64,000 bases of DNA from Lewinellaceae bacterium (GTDB lineage: Bacteria; Bacteroidota; Bacteroidia; Chitinophagales; Saprospiraceae), in NCBI GenBank assembly GCA_020636405.1, contig JACJXW010000005.1, forward strand, positions 1-64,000, written 5' to 3'. The notes below the pieces were generated by a model that was not told the DNA's origin, ran no database searches, and worked only from the letters and a program-made list of their open reading frames with translations. Shown in pieces: positions 51,243-61,186 of the stretch (its first letter is position 1; every line of letters begins with the position of its first letter). Position numbers and translations under genes: made by a program.

Positions 51243-53474
51243 ATGATCAGCATGCCTTTGTACCGAAAAGTATCGATCCTTTTTTCACTTGTACTGTTGG
51301 TGTTTGGCCCGGGGGGGTATGCTCAGGGCAACGGGGACAGCCAATACACGGCCGAGCGGCCGGCCACACAGGCTTTCAGCACCGAGCAGGCTCCAGTGAT
51401 CGACGGGAACGTGCGGGAAGACCCCGTCTGGCAGGCCATACCGCCGGTCACTGAACTGTGGCAGGTTCAGCCCAATGCGGGCCTACCGGCTTCGGAGCCT
51501 ACCGAGATCCGGATCGCCTACGACAAGGAAACCTTTTTCGTGTCGGTCGTTGCCTTTGATGCCGACCCGGAAGGGCTGGTGGTAACCGATGCCCGCCGCG
51601 ACGCCTCTTTGGACAATACGGACTGTTTCCTGTTCATCCTGGATACGTACAATGACAGTCAAAATGGGTTTGTCTTCGGCACCAATTTCCAGGGGGTAGA
51701 ATACGATGCCCAGGTGAACAACGAGGGGCAGGGCAATTTCAATTCCAACCGCCAGCAGGGGGGCACCATCGGTGGGTTTAATATCAACTGGGATGCTTCC
51801 TGGGAGGTCGAGGCAGAAGTGGGAGATTACGGATGGAGCGCCGAATTTGCCATCCCGTTCCGCACCCTTCGCTTTGCTTCCGGGCCCAACCAGGCCTGGG
51901 GGATCAACTTCCGTCGCAACATTCGCAAGACCAACGAGATCGCCTACTGGGCAAAACTTCCCATACAGTTTGACCTCAACCGCCTGTCGCTGGCCGGCAA
52001 GCTCACCGGGCTCAACCTGCAAAAACCCGGCAACCTCAAGCTCATCCCTTACGTCCTGGGGCAGGCCGCCAAGGATTTTGAAACTGCCGATCCGGAGACG
52101 GAATTTACCGCCGACGCCGGCGTCGACCTGAAATACAGCATTACCTCCGGGATGACGCTGGACCTCACCTACAATACCGACTTTGCCCAGGTGGAAGTGG
52201 ATGATCAGCAGGTCAACCTGGATCGCTTCAACCTCTTCTTCCCGGAAAAACGGCCTTTCTTCCTGGAAAATGCCGGTTTATTCTCGGTCGGGAGCCCGGG
52301 GGAAGTAGACCTCTTTTTCAGCCGCCGGATCGGGATCGGCGAAGAGGGGCGGCTGGTTCCCATCATCGGGGGGGCGCGGGTATCCGGGAAGGTCAACCGG
52401 TCGAATATCGGCTTGCTGAGTATGTTCACTGATGAGGTGGAGGATGCCGGCATCCGGCAGAATAATTTTACGGTGGCCCGTTTCAACCACGAATTCGCCC
52501 AACGGTCTTATGTGGGCGCCGCCTTCGTCAACCGCGAAGGGATGGGGGAGGTAGAAGATGATTTCAACCGCGTTTTTGCCGCCGATGGCCGCTTCGGCCT
52601 CGGGAAGAAGGCGCAGCTGTCCGGTTTTTACGCCCGGTCCGTCACCCCGGGTATTCGTGATCAGGTGCATTCCTTTAAGGTGCAATCTCAGTACGAATGG
52701 AATGGCCTGAGCCTCAATGCTGCTTACACGGAAGTCGGCGAAGGGTTTAATCCGGAAGTGGGCTTTTTGCTACGGAATGCTTTTCGCAAACCCGAGTTCC
52801 GGATACTCAAACAGATCCGCCCCGAGCATTTCATCGGCATCCTGGAACTGAGGCCGCACGTGTCATACAGCAGCTATTGGAGTTTTGACAACTTCCTGCA
52901 AACCAGCTTCCTCCATGTCGACAACCACTGGGAATTCAAGAACGGGATGGAAGTGCATACCGGCATCAACTTTACGGTTGAAGGCGTCAGCGAAGATTTT
53001 GAGATCGCCAACGAGGTCATTGTTCCTACCGGTTCTTATCATCACCGGGAAGCACAACTCGTCTTTTTTACCAATCCGAGTAAGGCGGTTTCCTTCAATA
53101 TCCGCTCGGTGATGGGCGGTTTTTTTGGGGGTACGCGCAAGGCCAATACGGTTTCTCTGGTAGTGCTGCTGGGCGAAAAGTTCAATTCCGAGTTCGCCCT
53201 CAGCAACAATGATATCAGGCTCCCCGGCGGAGCGTTCACTACGAATGTTTTCCGGTCGCGCCTTGCCTATGCCTTCACGCCGCGGATCTACCTGCAGAGC
53301 CTGGTCCAATACAACAGCGTGGCGGAATTGTGGTCCGTCAATGTTCGTTTCGGCCTATTGCAACAGGCCAATACCGGGCTTTTCCTGGTATGGAATGAAA
53401 ATTACGGCGCGACAGGGATCAACAACCGCAGCTTTGTGCTGAAGTATTCGCGGATGTTTGATGTTTTGAAATAA
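51243..53474 (+). CDS. DUF5916 protein with CBM9-like N-terminus
   Basis: This 743-residue protein has a signal peptide (VSILFSLVLLVFGPGGYAQ), a carbohydrate-binding CBM9-like domain about 40-230 (APVIDGNVREDPVWQAIPPV, RIAYDKETFFVSVVAFDADP, GWSAEFAIPFRTLRF), and a DUF5916 beta-barrel-like part to the end (NTDFAQVEVDDQQVNLDRFN, FPEKRPFFLENAGLFSVGSP). Likely an outer-membrane protein. Known relatives are common in Bacteroidota, with no settled role; some sit near peptidases or polysaccharide genes. Length is typical. Confidence 0.9.
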   Translation: MISMPLYRKVSILFSLVLLVFGPGGYAQGNGDSQYTAERPATQAFSTEQAPVIDGNVREDPVWQAIPPVTELWQVQPNAGLPASEPTEIRIAYDKETFFVSVVAFDADPEGLVVTDARRDASLDNTDCFLFILDTYNDSQNGFVFGTNFQGVEYDAQVNNEGQGNFNSNRQQGGTIGGFNINWDASWEVEAEVGDYGWSAEFAIPFRTLRFASGPNQAWGINFRRNIRKTNEIAYWAKLPIQFDLNRLSLAGKLTGLNLQKPGNLKLIPYVLGQAAKDFETADPETEFTADAGVDLKYSITSGMTLDLTYNTDFAQVEVDDQQVNLDRFNLFFPEKRPFFLENAGLFSVGSPGEVDLFFSRRIGIGEEGRLVPIIGGARVSGKVNRSNIGLLSMFTDEVEDAGIRQNNFTVARFNHEFAQRSYVGAAFVNREGMGEVEDDFNRVFAADGRFGLGKKAQLSGFYARSVTPGIRDQVHSFKVQSQYEWNGLSLNAAYTEVGEGFNPEVGFLLRNAFRKPEFRILKQIRPEHFIGILELRPHVSYSSYWSFDNFLQTSFLHVDNHWEFKNGMEVHTGINFTVEGVSEDFEIANEVIVPTGSYHHREAQLVFFTNPSKAVSFNIRSVMGGFFGGTRKANTVSLVVLLGEKFNSEFALSNNDIRLPGGAFTTNVFRSRLAYAFTPRIYLQSLVQYNSVAELWSVNVRFGLLQQANTGLFLVWNENYGATGINNRSFVLKYSRMFDVLK

Positions 53475-53480
53475 CCTTTA

Positions 53481-54383
53481 TTACTCCAGGCAGCTACTTA
53501 AAAACATACCCATCCCATGATAGTGGTCTACATGGTCCGGCGCCGAGTTGCCGGCAAAGGAGAGGATGCGCAATTTTCCCCGCCCGGCGACGGAGGTCTG
53601 CTGCATGCCCACGGGGCCTTCCGCCAGCATGGGCTGTCGCCTGATACCCAGGGTTTGCAGTAGATATTCCGCCGTTTCGGTAGTACTGGCAAAGGTGCCG
53701 GGGAAGACGGACGAATGGGTCATCAGGAAGGACCGCTCACCGGACACCGCCAGCTTTGCCCAGTCGAGGAAGGGCTGCATTTGGGCGCTGTCTACTGCGC
53801 CGCCTTCGGCCATCACCTTTCCTTCGGGAAGATAGGAGCAGTGCAGGCCATCGAGGAGCAGGATGCCGTCGATGCGGCCGGCGGCGTTCGGATCGCTGAT
53901 CAGGCTTCTGATCGCGCCGTACCCGGCGCTCCAGCCGCTCAGGCATATCCTGTCGATCTGCATCTCCGGCAGTTCCTTTTTGATAGCGCTGGATACCGTA
54001 TCCAGAAAGGCATCCGCCCCAACCCCCTCAATGGGCCGGCTATAGGCGGAAGAGCCGCTCCCCCAGTGGCAGTGGAACAGTACCCAGGGCTCCGGTTGCT
54101 GATCGACGGCGTACCGAGCCACCCGGCCGTCTCCGTGAAAGTGGAGCGCCAGGCGGGCGCGTTTGGCGTTCCTCCATTTTTCGGGCACATACAGCTTGCC
54201 CCGAAACCCTCCGGGAAGATCGACGGTAAGCCCGGCATCCGGGATCGAATCGAGCGGCGCCCGAAAATGGGGCCGGGTGTATTCCACCATGGGCGAAGGG
54301 TTTTGGGGCCGCATTGGGGCCACTTCCGGCGCCCGGCATCCCGCGAGGCCCACAACGAGGAGAAGAACAGGTAACTGTTTCAT
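53481..54383 (-). CDS. alpha/beta-hydrolase-type lipoprotein
   Basis: This 300-residue protein has a lipobox (LLVVGLAGC, about 8-16). It shows the alpha/beta-hydrolase pattern: ARLALHFHGDG (oxyanion region, about 75-85), ICLSGWSAGYGA with the nucleophile elbow G-W-S-A-G (about 148-157), GILLLDGLHCSY (Asp), and a late His in DHVDHYHGMG (about 284-293). Probable esterase or peptidase on the periplasmic face; substrate unknown. Convergent with the DUF5916 gene. Confidence 0.82.
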   Translation of the reverse strand: MKQLPVLLLVVGLAGCRAPEVAPMRPQNPSPMVEYTRPHFRAPLDSIPDAGLTVDLPGGFRGKLYVPEKWRNAKRARLALHFHGDGRVARYAVDQQPEPWVLFHCHWGSGSSAYSRPIEGVGADAFLDTVSSAIKKELPEMQIDRICLSGWSAGYGAIRSLISDPNAAGRIDGILLLDGLHCSYLPEGKVMAEGGAVDSAQMQPFLDWAKLAVSGERSFLMTHSSVFPGTFASTTETAEYLLQTLGIRRQPMLAEGPVGMQQTSVAGRGKLRILSFAGNSAPDHVDHYHGMGMFLSSCLE

Positions 54384-54691
54384 GGTGAAGTATTGGCATT
54401 CCCCTTCAAGGTCTGTAAAAAGGGTGGGCTATGGGCAATGAATTCGCAAAAATGCTTCAATATGCTGTATTTTGTCCTTACTCTACCCCCTTTGAATTTT
54501 GACAAATTCTTAACGAAGCGCGCATAGGCCTGTCCGGCTTGCCGGCCGGGATGTACCCGCTTCATATTTTGGGCAATGATGACAAAGTTTATACCCCAAA
54601 GATCATTAAGAACGGAGTCCTGAAGGCTTGAAGCTTTATTTTTTATAGTATCTTGTCTGCTCCATAAATCCGAAGTTTCCAAGCCGTCATC

Positions 54692-56158
54692 ATGAAAAAG
54701 CGAAAAACCAGCTCCCCAACCCTCTCCCGCCGGTCCTTCCTCGAAAAGGGAATGATCGCCTCTTCCTTCTTTATCGTGCCCCGCCACGTCCTGGGCGGCG
54801 TGGGGTTCACAGCCCCGAGCGACCAGCTGAACCTGGCGGCCATCGGCGCCGGGGGCAAAGGGGCGAGTGACATCCGCAATGCTTCCGTCAACGGCAGGGA
54901 AAGAGTGGCCGCTCTGTGTGATGTCGATTTCTCCGGCTCGGCAAAAGGTTCTGTCGAGGCCTTCCCGAAGGCAAAGTTGTATCACGATTACCGGGAAATG
55001 CTGGACCAGGAAAAAGACATCGATGCGGTGACGATCTCTACGCCCGACCACGTCCACGGCCCGGCGGCGGCCTACGCCATGGAAAGGGGCAAGCACGTCT
55101 ATGTCCAGAAACCGCTGACCCACAACATCCGGGAAGCCAGAATACTGGCCGAAATGGCCAGGGCGCAAAAAGTCGTCACCCAGATGGGCAACCAGGGGGC
55201 CTCCAACCCGCTGCTCGGCCTGGTGCAGCAATGGGTGGACTCCGGCGTCCTGGGCAGCATATCGAAGGTGCAGGTCTGGACCAACCGCCCCGTCTGGCCG
55301 CAGGGCTTCGCCATGCCGGAACCGGACGAAAGCATGAAACCCGAAGGCCTGCATTGGGGCCTCTGGCTGGGCCCCGCTCCCTACCGCCCCTATACGCCCA
55401 ACCTCCACCCCTTCAACTGGAGAGGATGGTGGGACTACGGCACCGGCGCCCTCGGCGATGTGGGCTGCCACCTGATCGACATCCCTTTCCGAACCCTGGG
55501 CCTGAAACACCCCACCGATGCGGAGTGCAGCGTAGCTTCCATCTATTCGCAAATGTGGACGCCGGATTACCACCCGGAAGGATGCCCTTCCGCCTCCTTC
55601 ATCACCCTCCATTTCGAGGCTACGGAAAAGAGCCAGGCGCCGATCGAAATGACCTGGAGCGACGGCGGCATCCGCCCTGCCCACCCGGCTATCGTTCCGG
55701 CCGGCCACGATATCGGCGGGCCGCAAAGTCAGAACGGCGTGCTGATCATCGGGGAGAAGGGCCTCATCTCCACCAATATCAATGACAGCTCCCCCCTCAC
55801 GCCAAAGCTCTACCTCAACGACGGCACCATGGAGTTCGGCCCGGAAACGGCGGACATCGAAGAGCCCGAATACGGCCATCAGCGCAAATGGGTGGATGCC
55901 TGCAAGGCGGGTTTCGACAGCCCGGAACACCGTGCGCTGACTTCCTCCTTCGACTATGCCGGCCCGATGACGGAAACCGTACTGATGGGCAACCTCGCCA
56001 TTCGCAGCTACATGCTGAGAAGAGAGAACAGCGACGGCAATATGGAGTTTTTCGGGCGCAAAAAGCTGCTGTGGGACGGCGCGAACATGCGCATCACCAA
56101 CCTGGAGGAGGCCAACCAGTTTGTGGGAAGAACCTATCGGGAAGGGTGGGAGATGTGA
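54692..56158 (+). CDS. Gfo/Idh/MocA oxidoreductase with Tat signal
   Basis: This 488-residue protein has a twin-arginine signal (LSRRSFLEKGMIASSFFIVP), so it is exported folded with its cofactor. NAD(P)-binding GxGGKG (LAAIGAGGKGASDIRNASVN), then DHVHGPAAAYAMERGKHVYV and QKPLTHNIREARIL with the catalytic EKP-type motif as QKP, and the C-terminal GHQRKWVDACKAGFDSPEHR are typical of the family. Likely acts on a sugar or inositol derivative in the periplasm. It is next to GH3 and other glycan enzymes. The long open frame on the opposite strand is its shadow. Confidence 0.93.
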   Translation: MKKRKTSSPTLSRRSFLEKGMIASSFFIVPRHVLGGVGFTAPSDQLNLAAIGAGGKGASDIRNASVNGRERVAALCDVDFSGSAKGSVEAFPKAKLYHDYREMLDQEKDIDAVTISTPDHVHGPAAAYAMERGKHVYVQKPLTHNIREARILAEMARAQKVVTQMGNQGASNPLLGLVQQWVDSGVLGSISKVQVWTNRPVWPQGFAMPEPDESMKPEGLHWGLWLGPAPYRPYTPNLHPFNWRGWWDYGTGALGDVGCHLIDIPFRTLGLKHPTDAECSVASIYSQMWTPDYHPEGCPSASFITLHFEATEKSQAPIEMTWSDGGIRPAHPAIVPAGHDIGGPQSQNGVLIIGEKGLISTNINDSSPLTPKLYLNDGTMEFGPETADIEEPEYGHQRKWVDACKAGFDSPEHRALTSSFDYAGPMTETVLMGNLAIRSYMLRRENSDGNMEFFGRKKLLWDGANMRITNLEEANQFVGRTYREGWEM

Positions 56159-56322
56159 GGAGTGAGTACAGGTATAAAAAGCTAAAAGGCCGGCGGAGTA
56201 AATTTTCTGCCGCCCTTGGAATCATTGCTCCTTTAAAACCCAGAACCGGGAAAAGCCGATCGCTGTACTGGCTTTTCGGCGCGAGGCCTGGCTGCAGGGA
56301 CAGGGCCGGGATCGGGCACTTG

Positions 56323-58479
56323 TCACTTCACCTCTATATCTCCCTTTAGCCGGATATCTTCCGAAGAAGCTCCTACTAATAATTGAACCTGCCCTTTCTC
56401 CAGCACAAAAGCCTGCCGGTCCGCATCCCAATGTTGCAGCTCTTCAGCCCGGAGCGGAATAGAGACGGCCCTGCTTTCACCGGAGGGGATGTGGGCCCGC
56501 GTGAAGCCTTTTAATGCTTTTTGGGGCCGGTCGACTTCTGAGTTGGGGAAGCGAACATAGAGTTGAACGACTTCATCACTATCGAAAGCTCCGGTGTTCT
56601 TCACGTTGAAGGAAACTTCTACGGCACCGCTTTCCGCAAGTGCCGGCGCGCTGATTTGGAGGCCGGAATATTCAAAAGAAGTATAGGCCAGGCCATGGCC
56701 AAAGGGGAAAAGCGGTTCCTGGCGGCTGTACATATAGGTTCGGCCGTTGCGGATGTCGTAGTCCAGGATAGGCGGCAACTGCTCGATGGAGGCCGGCCAG
56801 GTTTGCACCAGGCGGCCAGCGGGGCTTTCTACGCCAAAGAGAATGTCCGCCAGCCCATTGCCCAACTCCTGGCTGGATTGGGTAATATGAAGGATGGAGG
56901 GAATATTTTCTTTTGACCAGGGTATAGCGTAAGGGAAACTGGAAACCAGTACGAGCACCGTATTCGGGTTGGCTGCTTTGACGAGTTTTAGCAGGTCTTC
57001 CTGTTCGAGGGAAATAGCCTGGCGGTCTACTTCTTCGCGGCCGTCGCTGGCCACGTAGTTTTGCCCCCAGTTCAAGCCATAACTCAGAGGGTGGTTGCCG
57101 ATACACACGATGGCAACGTCCGACTCCCGGGCGGCAATAATGGCCGAATCCGCCTTATTGCTGGCGGCAAACCGTACCTTAACCTCGTCTCCAACGACAT
57201 TGCGAATACCCTTCAGTACGGAAATGCTATAGGGCGGAGTGCCGGCATACCAGTCCGGAATGACCACATCGGCGCTGGGCCCGATAACGGCAATCGAGGT
57301 GAGTTTTTCTTTTTTCAGCGGCAGCAAGCCTTCATTCTTCAGGAGCACGATCGATTTTCGGGTCGCTTTTCTCGCCAGTTCTACCGCTTCCTGCTTTGCC
57401 CAGGGCCGGATGGTATCGGTTATGCCTATGGAGGCATAGGGGTTGCCCGGATTGTTATCCAGGAGGCCCAGTTTGAGCATGACCCTCAGCGTGCCCCGGA
57501 CGGCATGGTCGACCTCTTCCTCCGTCACCATGCCCTTTTCCAGCGCCGTCTGCAGATCTGCCTTGTACTGATCCAGGAACATATTGATGCCGGCCTTGAT
57601 GCAGGCCGCAGTGGCTTCCGGATAGTCGGGAAAGTAATGGTGTTCTGTAACGAGCCGCCTCAGGCCGCCGCCATCGGTGCAAATGATCCCGTTCTGTCCC
57701 CATTCGGCGACCGTAATGTTTTTCAGCATCGGATGTACGTGGCAGGGAATGCCGTTGTGTTTATTGTAGGCGGCCATGAATGCCCGGGAACCTCCCTCCG
57801 TCACCCCTTTGTAAAAGGCATAGGAATAGTATTCGCGCCACAGCCGCTCGTCAAAATCGGAGGAGTTGGTAAAACGGTTGTTTTCATTGCTGTTGGCCAG
57901 GAAGTGCTTCATCAGGGAGGCTGTTCTCCAGTAGCGGGGATGAGGGCCTTGCAGGCCCTTTACATAGGCAACGGTTAGTACTGAGGCCAGGTAGGCGTCT
58001 TCTCCGTAGCATTCTTCGGTGCGGCCCCAGCGGATATCGCGGCCCAGGTCAGCATTGGGAGCCAGTACGATCAGGCCGGCTTTGCCGAAATTTTCATTCT
58101 GGGCCAGGTAACGCGCTTCATAAGCTTCCCAGGCGGCGATCTGTTCCTGTAGCTCAGGGTCCCACATCTGGGCCAATCCTATTGCCTGGGGGAAAGTAGT
58201 GGTCGGCGCTTCGCCCTCTCCCTTCACCGCCCAGTTGGCCGGCCCGCTGAAGGCCAGCCCATGCAGGCCTTCTACGATTTTGGTGCCCTTTACGCCCAAC
58301 CGGGGCACTCCTGCCGGACGGGAAGAGAGGTTGTCCAGCTTCTCCTCCAGCGTCATCAGGGAGATCAGGTTATCCAGCCGTTCCTCATCGGAAAGATCGA
58401 TGTTTTGGAAGGGGTAGGGCTGAGAAATGGCGTAGCCTGTAACAAAGGCGAAAAGGAGGGAAGCCAGCAGCTTTTTCAT
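56323..58479 (-). CDS. GH3 beta-glycosidase
   Basis: This 718-residue GH3 enzyme has a signal peptide (MKKLLASLLFAFVTGYAISQ) from the ATG at 58479; an ATG 18 codons earlier lacks signal features. N-terminal TIM-barrel part with GADLGRDIRWGRTEECYGED-like motif and VAEWGQNGIICTDGGGLRRL, where the Asp is the nucleophile (TDG in place of the usual SDW/SDY). The C-terminal part includes KSIVLLKNEGLLPLKKE and a fibronectin-III-like end (VSFNVKNTGAFDSDEVVQLY). Beta-glucosidase or xylosidase activity, periplasmic. Confidence 0.93.
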   Translation of the reverse strand: MKKLLASLLFAFVTGYAISQPYPFQNIDLSDEERLDNLISLMTLEEKLDNLSSRPAGVPRLGVKGTKIVEGLHGLAFSGPANWAVKGEGEAPTTTFPQAIGLAQMWDPELQEQIAAWEAYEARYLAQNENFGKAGLIVLAPNADLGRDIRWGRTEECYGEDAYLASVLTVAYVKGLQGPHPRYWRTASLMKHFLANSNENNRFTNSSDFDERLWREYYSYAFYKGVTEGGSRAFMAAYNKHNGIPCHVHPMLKNITVAEWGQNGIICTDGGGLRRLVTEHHYFPDYPEATAACIKAGINMFLDQYKADLQTALEKGMVTEEEVDHAVRGTLRVMLKLGLLDNNPGNPYASIGITDTIRPWAKQEAVELARKATRKSIVLLKNEGLLPLKKEKLTSIAVIGPSADVVIPDWYAGTPPYSISVLKGIRNVVGDEVKVRFAASNKADSAIIAARESDVAIVCIGNHPLSYGLNWGQNYVASDGREEVDRQAISLEQEDLLKLVKAANPNTVLVLVSSFPYAIPWSKENIPSILHITQSSQELGNGLADILFGVESPAGRLVQTWPASIEQLPPILDYDIRNGRTYMYSRQEPLFPFGHGLAYTSFEYSGLQISAPALAESGAVEVSFNVKNTGAFDSDEVVQLYVRFPNSEVDRPQKALKGFTRAHIPSGESRAVSIPLRAEELQHWDADRQAFVLEKGQVQLLVGASSEDIRLKGDIEVK

Positions 58480-58632
58480 AGGAGGGCACTTTTTGGAACC
58501 AAAAAAAACAATTGAAAGGTAACTATCGAACATTGAGCGATAGGTACATTGAAAGTAAATATAAGAACTCCGGGGGGCTTATTCCTCTGTCCAGCTACCA
58601 CCAAATTTCGATGTTGCCATGAACGTACAATA

Positions 58633-59943
58633 TTACGGCAACCGCTCCAAATCCACTTCCGGTTTTTTACCCGTTGCCGGCCGTTCAAAATCGGTATCGA
58701 TCTCCGTCCGTTCATTGGAGAAGCCGCAATTTTTAAGGAAGAAAGCGCCGTTTTGCAGCCCGCCCGAATAATCCAGGCGATTGCCTTTTCGGGCGGTAGC
58801 GTCGGCAGTGAAGACGGCGCGGGTGAGTTCATGCCATTGGCCCCGGGTGTCGCGGATCCATTGGTTGCTGTATCGCGCATAGCGGGAGGTGGCCCCGGTT
58901 TCGGGAATGAAATTTTCGAGAAACGAATACAGCCCGCCCAGGTAAGTGTTCGTTTTCGGGCGCCGCCAACTGGCAATGAGCCGCCATCGGCCGGCCTCGG
59001 GGGCATAAAACCAGGCGGTATAGTCGGTATTATTACCCGCAGAGGGGTGGCCGCGGAGGAGGAAGCGATAAGTGGCGCCCGCGCGCCAGGGGTAGCGCAG
59101 GTAGCTCTGGCCGCCGGAGCCCTCGTTGCCAAACTCTCCGGTATACACCTCCTGGCCTTTTTCGAGGAGCCTGATCTTCTGATCTTCGGGAATGTCGTTG
59201 GGGTTGTCGGACTCGAAAGGGCTCCACACGGAGAAGAGGACGCGCCGCTCCGTATCCGAGTTGACCTGAAAGCCGAAGTAGCCTTCGTTAAAACCATTGG
59301 CCATAAAATAGGACCCGATCACATCCTGCCCTTCCGGAACGGTGATCTCGTTGTAAAACCATTCCACCTGCTCCACCCTGTCGGCCTGTGGGTACCACAA
59401 GTGTACCGACGGCCCCCGGCGGCCCCAGTAAAATTCATTTTTCACATAATGTACCTTCCCTCTGGCGGCAGCCCCTCCCAGCAGGACGGCCTCTACTTCG
59501 GCGAAATAGGGGCCCGTACGGCTTTTCCCTTGCAGGTCCAGGCGCTGGTATCCGGGCTGGCCGATGTCAAAAGAACCGACAGGAATGATCGCCCAGTTGG
59601 TATTGTGCAAGGTTATCTCGCCGGATTTCCCGCCAAAGGTATATTTCAATACGGATTCCCCGCTTTCTACGCGGGCGCGGATGGCCAGCTGGATCTTACC
59701 CGTACCGGAAAGGTGAAAAAACACGCCGATGGAATGGGCCGGATCCGGCCAGTTTGCCAGGCCGGTTTCCTGGACCATACCAGAGGAAGCCGGCGGGTCG
59801 TCGAGCACCCAGGCATTACCACCGAGGGGAACATGGATATCCCACGAGCTATTTTCCGGAGAAGAGGTTTCGCCAAGCGGCACTATAACGTCACAGGCCG
59901 GCAACAGAAAACAAAATAGCAGTAGTGGGGCCAGGTTTTTCAT
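58633..59943 (-). CDS. DUF3472/DUF5077-type lipoprotein
   Basis: This 436-residue protein has a lipobox (LLFCFLLPAC, about 8-17). Residues about 40-160 look like the DUF5077 sugar-binding-like sandwich (LDLQGKSRTGPYFAEVEAVL), followed by the DUF3472 part (FYWGRRGPSVHLWYPQADRV, FGFQVNSDTERRVLFSVWSP, WYAPEAGRWRLIASWRRPKT-like). It is probably a surface glycan-binding lipoprotein. Same strand as the GH3 gene, 153 bp upstream of it, possibly one transcript. Confidence 0.82.
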   Translation of the reverse strand: MKNLAPLLLFCFLLPACDVIVPLGETSSPENSSWDIHVPLGGNAWVLDDPPASSGMVQETGLANWPDPAHSIGVFFHLSGTGKIQLAIRARVESGESVLKYTFGGKSGEITLHNTNWAIIPVGSFDIGQPGYQRLDLQGKSRTGPYFAEVEAVLLGGAAARGKVHYVKNEFYWGRRGPSVHLWYPQADRVEQVEWFYNEITVPEGQDVIGSYFMANGFNEGYFGFQVNSDTERRVLFSVWSPFESDNPNDIPEDQKIRLLEKGQEVYTGEFGNEGSGGQSYLRYPWRAGATYRFLLRGHPSAGNNTDYTAWFYAPEAGRWRLIASWRRPKTNTYLGGLYSFLENFIPETGATSRYARYSNQWIRDTRGQWHELTRAVFTADATARKGNRLDYSGGLQNGAFFLKNCGFSNERTEIDTDFERPATGKKPEVDLERLP

Positions 59944-60211
59944 TTTCTATCTATTTCCGGGAAAGCTACGGAAAAGGATGCAAAACTGGATGAAGGGCTC
60001 CTTGCTCACGGGTGATTTCCTCATTTCACTCAGGGATGGGCAATAGTCATCCGAAAAACGTCAAAATGCCAATAAATGTAAGATATGTCCTGCCTTTTGT
60101 CAAATACGTGCTAGTGGGGGGGGGCTTTTCGGGCCATCTTTGCGCTACCCATTTCCGTAATCATTATTTCACAACACACACGATAGGGAACCGGTAAAAA
60201 CACCTAAACCC

Positions 60212-60364
60212 TTGAAGGCAAAAATATGGAAGGTATTAAAGTGGACGGGCATTACGCTCGTTGCCACCGACATTACGAAGGCGGTCCAGGAATACACGGG
60301 CGCTGAATTCAACTGCGTAACAGATCACGAGGCGCCCAAGCGCTATCCCGAACATACCTTTTAA
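60212..60364 (+). CDS. possible small ORF with TTG start
   Basis: A 50-codon frame from TTG reads LKAKIWKVLKWTGITLVATD, ITKAVQEYTGAEFNC and ends RYPEHTF. It has protein-like composition with a short hydrophobic stretch. No ATG in frame and no clear ribosome site. It could be a remnant. It ends 14 bp before the next gene. Confidence 0.3.
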   Translation: MKAKIWKVLKWTGITLVATDITKAVQEYTGAEFNCVTDHEAPKRYPEHTF

Positions 60365-60377
60365 AACCATTTCATTT

Positions 60378-61166
60378 ATGGCTCAACGAGTACAACTTCT
60401 GATCGTATTCATCGCCCTTTCGGCGTTTTCCTGCGAGCAGTTCTATAAAGACGACTTTCAATTGAATCCACCACCAGAAGAAAGGATTACGGTAAGCTTC
60501 CCGGGCCTGGTGGAGTTTGAGGTTATTCAAACCGTGATCCCGGACAACCGGGGCCTGGCCAACGAGGTGTCCAACACTTTTGTGATTGCCAATGCACAGG
60601 ACCGGCCCTTAGGGCGGCTCAAATTCGGCATCAATATCTTCGACTCGGAGGCCCGGTTCGCAAGCAACCTGGAAGCGTCCTATGTGGACTCCATCCGGCA
60701 GCCGCTTGGGCCCCTTGGGGTAACAGATGAAAAGCTGTTCAACAACAGGTTCAGTAAACCCCTGTCGGCCGATATGATGGATATCTTCATCCTGGGACAG
60801 GATGTATCGGCCACCCACCCCTTCAGCGGTATTTATACCGGTGAGGCTATTTTTTATGCTCAGGGGGACACGGCCGCTCAAGGCATTCCCTTCGTCAGTG
60901 GCGCCATAGATTACCAGGGGAATCTGGTTTTAAGGACCAGCGGGAATTATGGAGTAGAATACACGATAAACGGCCGGGTGTCAACAGCGGGGCAGTTTAC
61001 CGGGCAGATTGCTTCTGCCGGAGATGACGGCTTCCAAGGAGGCTTGAAAAATGAAACGGGTATGGAGGCCGTACTGCAAAATGACAGCCTGCACCTAGCA
61101 CTGGTTCCTGGGGTGTCGCCCCCCAATTCCCTTGTTTCCATAGCCCTGGTTTTAACCCGCGATTAA
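60378..61166 (+). CDS. unknown lipoprotein
   Basis: This 262-residue protein has a lipobox signal (LLIVFIALSAFSC, about 7-19). The mature part is beta-strand rich (DRPLGRLKFGINIFDSEARF, GNLVLRTSGNYGVEYTINGR) and has no family I recognise. It lies 20 bp before the large exported protein in the same direction, so they are probably one operon and may work together in the outer membrane. Confidence 0.78.
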   Translation: MAQRVQLLIVFIALSAFSCEQFYKDDFQLNPPPEERITVSFPGLVEFEVIQTVIPDNRGLANEVSNTFVIANAQDRPLGRLKFGINIFDSEARFASNLEASYVDSIRQPLGPLGVTDEKLFNNRFSKPLSADMMDIFILGQDVSATHPFSGIYTGEAIFYAQGDTAAQGIPFVSGAIDYQGNLVLRTSGNYGVEYTINGRVSTAGQFTGQIASAGDDGFQGGLKNETGMEAVLQNDSLHLALVPGVSPPNSLVSIALVLTRD

Positions 61167-61186
61167 TCGAACACAACCATTCCATC

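Noticed and set aside
54380..55930. 516-codon open frame on the minus strand
   Set aside because: It lies fully opposite the Gfo/Idh/MocA gene, whose protein has clear family motifs. The reverse reading is a GC-rich shadow with no recognisable domain.
47854..58479. Complete polysaccharide utilisation locus
   Set aside because: Glycan enzymes are present but there is no intact SusC/SusD pair, and strands alternate; only a broken TonB receptor remains.
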